DNA from: Cladopsammia gracilis
Lineage: Eukaryota; Cnidaria; Anthozoa; Scleractinia; Dendrophylliidae
Reading direction: 5' to 3'
Assembly: GCA_022457155.1 (NCBI GenBank)
Contig: JAJGOT010000348.1
Coordinates: 310,001-374,000, forward strand
Length of the DNA stretch: 64,000 nucleotides
This document shows, in pieces, positions 24,601-36,600 of the stretch; the first letter of the stretch is position 1, and each line of letters begins with the position of its first letter. Under the pieces are notes generated by a model. That model was not told where the DNA came from and ran no database searches. It was given only the letters and a program-made list of their open reading frames with translations. Both the position numbers and the translations under genes were made by a program.

Positions 24601-27600
24601 AGAGCGTTTTCTTAAATTATCTCTTGGTGACAAGAAATTCGGTCTTACGTAAAATGAGAGATGATGTCATAGCATTGCTATGACAACTCCAATTTCCTTA
24701 AAAAGTACCCCATCTGAAACTTTAATATTTCACTAGTGCTGCTGTGGCGATTGATTTTCCGTTGGATTGTTTATGGTGGTACACAAGTTTCTCAAAGTTA
24801 AAAGGTACATGTATCGTCACTCAAAAACTCAGTCGAGCCACCTTAAGATGAAATTCAGACATTCTCAATACAATGTACATTGTTCACCCAAGGGTTGGGC
24901 ATCCTTTTATTAGCCAGCTTACAAGAACATGTATATGTTGTGGTTCAATTTCATGCTTGGTTTAAATCTTATTTTCCTTTGTTTTAAACTCACTATCATA
25001 CATTACCATACCCAAAAACAAAGGAAAATAAAATTTAAACCAAGGATAAAATTGAACCACAACATATACAGTAATAGTGAGAGGGACTATGCATTACTAA
25101 AGCATTACATTTTTAATGCAACTGTTTACTATTGAACTGTACCTTGCGCCTGATCATACCCCACAGTATCTCATCAACAGTGCCTCGTGCAATCAAATAG
25201 TGCACATTAACAGGTAAGGTTTGTCCTATCCTGTGAGCTCTGTCTTCAGCCTGTATGATAACCCCAGGGGTGTAATGCAGCTCGGCAAACACTACATGGT
25301 GGGCTGCTGTTAGGGTCAGGCCCTATGAGGTGTGTGACAGGAAAAAAAAGAAAAATGACAATTATTTATTACTGGTATAATCATTGGATGTTGATGATGT
25401 TCCGGGCTTCATTAGCAGGTGAACATTAGTAATATTCTGGTCTTCAAGATTAGCAATAATTATGTTTGGCGTGAAAGACCTTATTTGGCATATGTTTGGC
25501 GTGACCTAGACATAAACACTATGTTTGGCGTGAAAGAACCTAGCAGGTTCTGTTTGTGTGTTGTATACAAATTCTTGTGTGCGGACTGTAGTGCCTGCAG
25601 TAATGTCGACGAAACCACCCAACATTTTCCCACACATGTGAACACTTAGCCACTGATACGGCCTGTCACATATCCCTGCAAGAATGTAAACAATTCCATA
25701 GTTAATGTTCGCCTAATTGTTTTAATATTTCAGATCATGCTTCTACCAATTTTCAGCTCAAGATAAAAATTAATAAGCTATTCATATCCAATGGGAACAA
25801 CCTTCTTTAAACCAACAGTTGTACCAGGTAAATTGAAAACTTTCTTTATAGTCACACATTGTCACATATTCTTTAATTATTTTGTTATACCTTATTATAG
25901 GAAATTAACGCTCCATGAAATTAAGGTATTGGAAATTAACGCGACTTAAATTAACGCGAATTTAATGGAAAACGACTTTCGAATAAAGAAAATTAACGCG
26001 AAAGAGGAGGTAGAATTTCACAATAAAGGAAATTAGCGCGATTAAGACATAGTTGGAAGTGACAACTGGAACAAATTTATTTCAACACTGGATGCAAAAA
26101 AATTTAAATCTGGAGGAAACTGTCGAGAAAGACTATGTTGACGATTCAAAATCTATCTTGGCCGAAATCAAAGGAGAAGATATTGAAAACATCACTTCTG
26201 ACAGCGACAGCGATGAAGATGAACTTGAAATATTGTAAACCTTCACTCAGCTTTTGTGAAAGATTAAAATAAAGGGTAAACGGAAAGAAAGAAAGCTTGT
26301 AGTTGTTGTTTTTTAGGTGTCAAGAATGTCTGGCCAGGTTCCAAAATTGGGGTTAAAATATTGGAAATTAAGAACGCGGAAATTAACGCTGCTCTTAATT
26401 AACGTCGCGGAAATTAACGCTCAATAAAATTAACGCGACTTACATTAACGCGAATTTTAACGATTCGCGTTAATTTCATGGAGCGTTAATTTCCTGTAAT
26501 AAGGTAGTTTTTTCTCATTAGCATTTCTTTGTACTTTACACAATGTACATAAATTCAACTTTGTACTTTATGATTTAAAACTGAAGATGACAGAAGAGCT
26601 AACTTGCCTGCTGCTATCCAGACCTTCCAATAACACATAAATTAAACTTTCTTTGAATTGAGGATGTGTTTCACTTGCATACAGTAGTAAAATTTCAGAA
26701 AAATATTACAGTATTTATTTTTATACACAAATGTATTTGTGTAACATGAATATCAAATCAACAGTATTATGTATAGTACAGACGTTTCCAAATAATAACA
26801 CGCATTAACTGAATTTTTGCTTGTGCTCAATTAATGTACCGAGGATACCAATATGACAAGCTACAAGATAACTGTACACGTCTGTTAATGTTCAATACTC
26901 ACAAAAGAAGCAGCTTCAATGGATAAAACTGCAATGCGCACTTGAGGGTCAGTTTGAAATGAATGAACCAAATCCTAGAAAAGAGACGGATGCATTTAAC
27001 ATTTTATAGAACACTCAGAGAAACCTTGGGTGATCACTAATGTACTGTCACAGTTACTAATAATATTCTATTACAAGTACATCAATGATGAGACTCATCT
27101 CAGATGTTAATGTACAATCATAATTATTATAGTACATGTGTGAACTGTAGATCAGAAAGGAATTTATAAATAAATTGTTGTTGTTGTTGTTGAATCTTGA
27201 AGTTCACAGTTGTGTAGCAACTCCCAAAAAAGCCTTTTAGGTGTCACTGGGATTCAAGAACTGCTGCATGTACAATATGTGACCAAACAAGTACATGTTA
27301 TTGCATGACTGGGTGCATAGAGGGCCTACATTGTATTTGTTGAAATTTGACCTTTTTTGTAATTGTGTAACTTTGTTTGTTTTTTAAGCCAAAAAACCAT
27401 TCTAGCCAGTTACCAGTAATATTAGCCAAAGTAAAATATAGATTCCGTTTGACAAAAACATCCTGCATCTATGGAAAAAAATGTTTTGACCTGAAGAGTT
27501 GTATAGGGTGCTCAGTCGTCAAAATGTTCAATGTATTTTGTCTTTTTGGTGAAAGTTCATGACCTTTAGGCCTGATTGGCTCTCTTTTACTTTAACTTAA

Positions 27601-30600
27601 ATAAACCTGACCTGTGTCAAATTTAATCACTTTAGTAAGAGAGACTGCTTTCTTGACTAAAAAAAACACAATGTGTGGTTCCAGAAAATATCCATACCCC
27701 CCCCACAGATGGTCTTTCAGTTTAGACCCCCCCCCCCACCCCACTGGAATTTCCGTTCCAGGGGGTTGTTTCACGATCCCCCCACCCCCAGGAATTTCCG
27801 ACTTTTTATTTTACCCTTTTCAAATTCCCAACTGTGTCATGCTTAAAAAAAAAACATTCAACGCTATCCGTTCAAGCCATTCACTTGCCGTTCATCAGCC
27901 ATTCGTGATCAGCCGTTCACGAACGGCTGTGATTAGCCGTTCAAAACATTTATTCAGCCCTTCAAATGGCTGCTGCTAGCTGTTCAAAAAAATTTTCAGC
28001 TGTTCGAACAGCTGCTGCTAAGCCGTTCAAAAAAAATCTTCAGCCGTTCGAACGCCTAGGGCTATCCATTCGAAAAAATACTCAGCCATTCGAATGGCTA
28101 ATGTTTGTATCCGTTTAGACAAAAACTAATGGCTACACTTATTCATTGACAAACAATTAAAAAGATTTCCAGCCATTTTTACGGCTATCGAAAGTGCTCT
28201 AGTCTTTTTGTTCGCTCACAACACAATTTGCATAATGTCAAAAGTAATTTGAAACCTTTTGGATATACACTGTAGACATCTCGCTTTTCAAAAAGAGAAG
28301 CACCTCCAGAGTACATAGTCATTCTATTGCCAAAATGATACTTGGAAATGAAAGCAGGGAGTTTGGAAAAGCTTAGTCTTAATTTTGTCCAGCAAAACTA
28401 CAAAGAAAACAGAGAATTCTTAGAAGTGGACAGTCAAATAGTGTGTTGCATTACCAACACTGTTTCGTATGCAAATTTTAGCAAAATGCAGAGTTACGCT
28501 TCGGTTAGTACATACAGTGCTCGAACTGACGGTTTCATCGTCCTTAATAAAGTGCTTGGTAAATGTAAACATTAAGCATGCAATTTACTTGAAGAGTTTT
28601 GATTTTAAGACTGAAAAAGACTTGGGTTTTGATTTTAATTGTTGTTGTTGGCAACTGAACGTAAATGACCCAAAAATCATTTTGGTTTTGCACACTTGTT
28701 GTCAGAAAACTCTGGTCTTCAACCTGTTTTCGACCACTTTTGTTTGGGTGTTTGGCACACTAGCTATTGTTTTCTATAACCGTTTGTCTTTAAAAATTTA
28801 GATTTTTTTTTTCGTAGGCATATTACAACTTGCCGATATTGACATCTTATCATTTAAAGATCACCTTTGTTGCTGTCGGTCAAATTTCTCCAGAACTGTT
28901 TATCCCTTCGTGTCTTTGATTGTTCGCTCAAGATTTTTCGATAGCCGTTCACAGCCAGCCATTCGAAATTTTTCTTAATCTGCCGTTTAGCCATTCAGCG
29001 TTAGCTGTTCGATATAATTCTATAGCTGTTCACAGCCAGCCGTTCGGAATAATGATTTTGCCGTTCAGCCATTCACCGTGAGCTGTTCGAAATTTTTCTT
29101 CTGCCGTTCAGCCGTTCAACTTCCTTCCATTCAAAAATTTTCACATAAGTATAATACATTTACTTTGTGCCTTGCTTACGATTTTTCACTGAATTTCCTT
29201 ACCCTCCGGACAAATCCTTCATGTGGACACCCCCCAACCCCTCGGAAATTTCCATTGACCATCCGTGGGGGAGGTATGGATATTTTCTGGAACCACACAA
29301 TTTGAGTGAAAAATGTTAAAAAATTATTTCAACATTAGCCATTTACATGTATGCACCAAGCCCTTTGATTTATACATGTTCAAGTATGAATTCCAAGTTT
29401 CAGCTAAAAGTCAATCTGAGAATGTCGTCTGCAATGGATTGTTGACCACATAAGATATACCAACTATGCCACAGTACACTCTTCACAGACCACACATGCT
29501 AGGAAAAATGCCATAAAATATATAAAAGACTAGCATAATATATATAGCATACCCCTCTTATACCAGAAGACACATCACCAGCAATGCATATGTGTTTTAG
29601 TTTCAGTGTCACTAGCCTCCGAACTATAGAATTACGCACATCAAGGTGGCGAAAAAACACAATGAACTTGCTGTCCATTCCTTGGGCAAGGTCCTCGATG
29701 TACTTCAGCACAGGACCAATCTAAACATATGGAGGAATATCTTTCAAAAACTACTTTTCACTGATAAACCCAACAAGAAATAGTTGAGATTATTTTCAGA
29801 AAGAATTGTTTATTTATTAATTTTTACCCAGGATTCTGCTCTAAACATTTCTTGACTACACATACATGTACATGTAGCTGTTGAATACAATTAATTATTC
29901 AAATGTGACATTTCTGTTTGCTTTATGAAATTGGGGACTACAAAAGACTGATCTAATACTAATCGTAAATGACACACACATTTATGGATGCCTGTATAAA
30001 ATTTGATAGGACATGTATGTACATGTAAATGTACAGTTAACAAATTTTATATACAAAGTACATGCAGAACTAAACTTTGTATTCTAGTTCATTTATCTTG
30101 ATTAATTGTCTTGCAATCTTATTGGATAAAACACATCGCAATATGATATCCCTTCCCTCTGATTTTACATCATCAACAATAAAAAGGTCAGCAGAAGCTA
30201 CAAAAACAAAAATCCAGTGGCAAATGTGGTGCCAAGAAACACCAAAAATATCTACTAAATAAAGTGTGATTGGGAAATTAATTAGAGGGGGTTATAAAAA
30301 AATAAACCCCTTTCTGGCTTGCTGCTACATATGTACATCGGAAGATTGTCCTCAAAATTTCCTGAAGTTGTTCTTGAAGCTTCGCTGCTTAGCCAATCGC
30401 TCATTTTTTAGACAATCCCTCAGCTCTGGCCATTACCCTCCAATATATAGCAGCCAAAAGTTTATTTACTTATAATTAGCCAAAGTTGCATCATCATTGC
30501 CCATATTAATTTTGTCAAACTATGTAATCATTATCTGATACCACCTTGTGGGCATTATTCACATCACCCAATACTCTGGGGGGGGGGGGGGAGGCAGAGA

Positions 30601-33600
30601 ATGTGCCTGATCATCGGAAATTTTGTAAGGAAACTCTAAAAGGTGCCAGAAACCATTCTGTGGGTGTGCTTCACATGTATTGTTATTCCTAAGAGATACC
30701 AATAATTATTACAGTATTTCTAAAGAGTTGTTCATGTCGGTGTATTTTTCTGGCTAAATACCCTAAAGACGAACAGAACAACTTTGACAATTTTTAATTG
30801 AAACACCCGTAGTGGTACTTAACCACAAATTTAACCACTAAAAGGTAGCTGAAGTTGTATATCACTCCCCTAGTGTACAATTGTACATGTTGAAGGAATG
30901 CTTTCATTTAATTGAAGGGCTCAGGCATAACCAACTTATGTTGCTTTTTAGGTCGTTTTTTTTATTTTTCTTATTCAGATTTGTCCATTTTTGGCACGTG
31001 AACTACAAATTACAAATTAATTGCAAAACATTGTTCAGAATTTTTTCTGTTTTTCTTTTTGCCATCGTTCTTGAGAAAAAACGTGTCCAAAAAAAATATC
31101 TGCATGTCTCCCGCTGAATCCTGCTAAAAAAAAATTAATGGATCTCAAAGTTTACCCAAGTTTCTTGATTTTATGCTGATTTTTCACTTCAGATGGCCAA
31201 GTTTGGGCTTGTGCTGCTTAATCCCGCTCAAGGAAAACAAAAACAATCCCGAAGTCCATTCCCTCAAAATCACTTCATTTTATCGCCAATAGTCGGCCAC
31301 TTAACTCCTTTACGGACCTCTTAGAAAGCACTCTAGTTCCTCCACTGCCGGCCCATAGCCTTTGCCCACCTTGCCCAATTTCGGCCAGCCAGCAAGAACT
31401 CACTTCAAGCTGCCCAAAGCTGTATTTCAAGTGCCCGACCACACATAGTGGACCCATCTGCAACTGTCGCAAAGCATGTCGAAAATTTCTATGGCAAAAC
31501 CCGAAATGGAGTTCCCGCCAGAAAATTATAAGAAAATAATAAGTCCGGGGGGTATCACAAAGCTTTCGGAAAGCCTCACAGGATTGGCTGAGAAAACAAC
31601 AGAACAATGGACCCTAGCCCTGACAACAATAGAGCTGCGTGATATACAGGTCCAATGAAATTAGAGGTTCTAAAGAGCTGTTTGATAACTGAAGTCTGGA
31701 AGCACATCGGATATATCTGGCATTTTTACCACGCCACAGGATGGCAAATGGCCTACAACTCACAACGCTGCCCCTTTTTCTGATCCCAAGTGATTCCAGA
31801 CTTTCCTACCAGCTCATCTGGTCCTCCATGACCCATTTTCACCTTGAGTGCCAAAAAGCGCTTTGGGCCGAGGCACGGCAAGGACACACACTCAGTTCTT
31901 CAAGAGGTGCCAGGGACTTAAGGATTTCCAGATTTCATGATGTCCTTCCATCACTGGGCAGGCCTTAAACATGGCTTAAACTGGCCACTACGGCCCGTTG
32001 TTGTCTTCAGTTGCGAATTTGATCGATATGAACTGCCTATATGACATATGTTCGTTCAGATCATTGGCACAGGTCAGAAGTGTTGCGGTCGCATAATCTC
32101 ACAGCTAATCTGCTTTCTAGTGGCGTCGAAATTACACCCTGAATGTACAGTCAAAGCACTGGAGGGCCAGAACTCTGCTTCTTTCAGGTGAATTTATTCA
32201 AATTCCTTAGGGTTAGTGCAAATTCGACAAGCATTTGTGATATTCATTGTACGATAAAATGAGGCAAATCTGAGCAAAAATAAACAAATAAAAAACGACC
32301 TAAAAAGCAACATAGGTCGGTTATGCCCTGAGCCCTTCAATATTGCTAGTAAGTAAAGGCTTTGTACATACAATGTCATGACAAATAATTATTTAGTTTT
32401 TACATGAATTATTAATACAAATTTTTGTGATTGGATGACTTATGTTTTGCATTGTAAGCATAGTCACTGTTCTAGAAATATACCTTGCCTGTTTAAATAA
32501 ATCTTACTTTAACAAAAAATGCATTTGACATGTGTACTTTATAATAGTTATAGAGTATGTTTGCAAAGACAGGATCTTCCAAACTTACATCCTATTTCAG
32601 GCATGGTATATACTTTTATCATAGGCAGCCCAACTGAAATATAGTGTAACACGCGTAATGTGATGTGTGGCACCACACAGTCTGTCAAAGTGGCAAAAAC
32701 GAGGGACTTACAAACACATTTGTACTTAATTATTTTGCTTTTTCAGTAGGCTGGATGCCAGCTTGAAAATAAAGTTAAGCAATGTACTGTAATATCAAAT
32801 TAGTTGATTTCAATCATTGAAACCAACTAATTTGATATTACAGTATATATTGTAATGTTATTGAGAAGCGAAACAGGCGAGAATACAACAACACAACAGC
32901 TTTAATCGACCTCATATAAATACAAGGAGCACATGGTAAACTGCAGGGCCGGCTAAGACTAATGGGACATCTAAAGCGATTACATCGCATCTCCCCTCTA
33001 AGTTGGAAATAAACTTTTCTCTTAAGAAAACAAAGTAAAGTTCAGAGTCTCTAATTTTTAAAATGTTCTGGGAGTCTTATCTCGCGACCACTTCGTGTGG
33101 TCCTCCTAGGGGTATTAGATGTCTGGGTCTGCACAGGACTGTTGATCTTAACACTGGGCAAGGCTTGATCAGGAACTGCACTGTCTCTCTGGTTTCCTCC
33201 TTCAGATGAGTCTGGTAGGGGGTTCAGATGGCGTCTATTTCTCCTCAGCTCGCCATTTGGGGTCTCTACTGCCTAAGACCGTGGGGTGCCAACTTTGTCC
33301 AAAACTGTCCCTTCCACCCTCTGGTCCGGTAACCAAACACGTTCTCCAGAGGAGAGGTCTGAGAGGTTCTTTGCAAAGTGGCGCTTGTCAAAGTTCTTCT
33401 TTTGTCTAGCTTTGAGGGAAGCATCTTTTTCTCGGAACTGCTCCAAGTAATGCCAACTAGAGATCAGCTGCGCTGGAACAGTAGGGACTTGAGTACAGAT
33501 TTTTCTTACCATTAACAATTCTGCTGGGCAGAGTCCACTCTCAAGGGCTGTGGCACGGTATGCCAAGAGAGCTCTGTAAGGATCTTGAGCTTTCCTAAGC

Positions 33601-36600
33601 AGGTGCTTTACTGTTTGGACTGCGCGTTCCACCTCGCCATTCGCTTGTGGATACCTCGGGCTGGTCGTAATATGGGTAAATGCATACTCTTCGGCGAACT
33701 GGGCGAATGCGTTTGACGAAAACTGCGGGCCGTTATCTGACACAAGTTGGTCTGGTATACCATGTCTTGCGAACATAGATTTCAGGTGTACCACTATATC
33801 CGGTGAAGTAGTACAGGTTAGCTTAGCAACTTCAACATAACGCGAGAAGTAATCAACAACAAGCAGAAAGGTTTGACCTTTCAGTTCAAATAAGTCCGCG
33901 GCAAGTTTCTGCCAAGGGCGATCGGGTAGTTCCGATGGAGATGGCTTGGGTCTGTTTACACGCTCTTTGATGCACGTGGAACAGTTGTTCACCAGTTCCT
34001 CATGTTGTTTGCTCAAGCCTGGCCACCAAACTGATGTTTTGGCTCTCTCTCTGCATTTAGTGATGCCTTGATGGCCCTCATGTAACTTATCTAGGACGTC
34101 AAGTCGCATAGATACAGGAATCACCAGTCAGTTGCCTTTCATTAATAAGCCTTGCTGCATTGTCAGGTCATCTCTCTCTTGCCAGTAGGCTTTAAGTGGA
34201 CTAGGAAGATTGGATTTCTCTGGCCAGCTATCAGAACAGTACGCAATGAGTTGCTTAGTAACTTCATCTTGCTGTTGCTGGGACCTCAGCTCTTCAAGTC
34301 GATCTTCAGTAGCAAGTAAGTGCTTTATAACTGAGTCAACATGGGCTTTGACATCATCAGTCAACTTTTCTTCTTCTTGGTTCAATGGTCTAACAATGGG
34401 GGCTCGTGACAGGGCGTCTGCGGTGCACAGGTTTTTACCAGGTACATGGCTGATAGTGTACGTGAAGTGCATCATTCGCATTCTGAATCGCTGTATTCTG
34501 GCGGGGAGATCCTCAAGACCCTTGGTACCCAGCAATGACACTAAGGGTTTGTGATCTGTTTCGATGTGGAATGTGAGTCCAATCAGGTAGTCTGCAAAGC
34601 GTTCACTTGCCCAAGTTATGCCCAAAGCTTCTTCTTCTATCTGCGCATAACGCTGTTCTGTGGGGCTCATAGCTCGTGAGGCGTATGCAACAGGGCGCCA
34701 TTGGTCATTATCTTGCTTCTGCAATAATACAGCTCCCAGGCCATAGGATGATGCATCACTTGAAAGTGTAGTTGACCGACTTGCATCATAGTGAGCTAGA
34801 GTGGGTGTAGATGCAAGGTTCTGTTTCAGGGCTGAGAAGGCCTTCTGTTGGGCGTCACCCCAAGACCAGTGGTTTTTTTAACTCAGGAGGTCTCTCAGTG
34901 GTTTAGAAAGCTCTGCTATTCGTGGCTGATATTTACTCAACTGGTTAACCATGCCTAGGAATCTTCTTAGACCTGACTGATCCTTGGGGGTTTCCATCTC
35001 CAGTATCGCTTCTACTTTCTTGGGGTTAACACGTACTCCGTCAGAATCAATGATGCTGCCTAGATACTCCACTGAAGGTTTTGAAAACTCGCACTTCTCT
35101 TCATTCAGAGTGAGGTTAGCCTCTTGTAGCTTGTGAAGAGTTGCTTCCAGGTGTTTATCATGTTCTTCAGTCGTTTTGCCAAAGACTAGAATATCATCCA
35201 TCTGACAAAGGGCACTACCTTCCAGTACTTGTGAGATCCGCTTTTGGAAATGTTCAGGGGCTGAACTTATTCCAAAGGGTAGGCGGTTAAAGCAGAATCT
35301 CCCAAATGGAGTGATAAAAGTGGTAAGTTTTGCTGACTCAGGTGATAGACCAATTTGCCAGAATCCTGAATTTGCATCCAGCTTGCTAAACACCGTCGCT
35401 CCAAATAGTTGAGCTAGGGTGTGGTCTACACTAGGCAGCGGGTGAACTCCCTCAGGATGCTCTCATTGAGGATTGTTAAATCAACACAGATGCGTACTTT
35501 GCCGTTAGCTTTTGGTACAACTAAATGTACCATTCCAGCACACCATTCAGTAGGTTCATCTACCTTGGAAATGATTTGCATTTGTTCCATCCGGGAAAGT
35601 TCTTCTTTGACCTTTGTAAGAAGGGGTATGGGAACTCTCCTGGGGGTACTGAGTGCGTATGGTTTGGCCTTAGGTTTCAGCTTTATGACGTAGTCAGGAC
35701 CTCGAAGTTTTCCAAGTCCGGTGAAAAGGCCTAGAAACTTTGCAATGAGGTTTGTGGCTTCCACAGCATCAACCTTTTGTACTATGGCAAGAGCTTCTAT
35801 AGCTGGACGACCAAGCAGGGCGTTGCGGGCACCGTTCACTACGAATATCTCCTGCTTCATTGTTGTCTCCTTTCTGAATTTCTCCTACAAAACATCCATG
35901 CACAGGGAGTGAAGTGTGAGCTGGACCAAAGAATGTCTTGTTTGATTTTATGAGGGTTGGAGTCAGTTGTAGCACTTCGTAGATCTTATCAGGGATTACA
36001 GTCACGTCAGCTCCAGTGTCAATCTTGAAGCGAACTTGTGCATTATCAAGCATCAGATCTACTGACCAAAAGGTGTTGTTTGTTTCAGTTCCTATTTCGC
36101 CAAGAAACAATTTTTCATCTTCTTCTTCCACTTCGCCAACCGTTTTGGAGGATTTACAGACAGTTCCCCAGTGACCTCTCATTGAGCACTTGAAACAAGT
36201 TGCGTCTTTAGCTGGGCAGTTCGCTCGCTTGTGAGGCGGGAAATTTCCGCAGCGTTTGCAGAGTGTCGAAGAAGGGTGAGAAGGTGGTTTCTTCAGTGGG
36301 GTTTTCCTAGGTTTCGGCCCATTTTCATCCTCGAGTTTCGGAGGGTTCTTTCCTTTTACCTTGATTGGTCGATGTTTTTATTTGCATCTTCAGAATCCTT
36401 GAAGTCGTTTCTCAAAAGAGCTTGTTGCTTCTTTACGGCTTCGCTTTGTCGAGCCTGATTAATCGCTTTAGCCAGAGATAATTCCAGGTCAAGTTGAAGT
36501 TTCTCCGATAATTTTGAGTCTTGAAGGCCCACCACAATTCAGTCTTGGATCATCTCGTCTTTTAAGGTTCCATAATTGCAGTGTTCGGCGAGTGCGTGCA

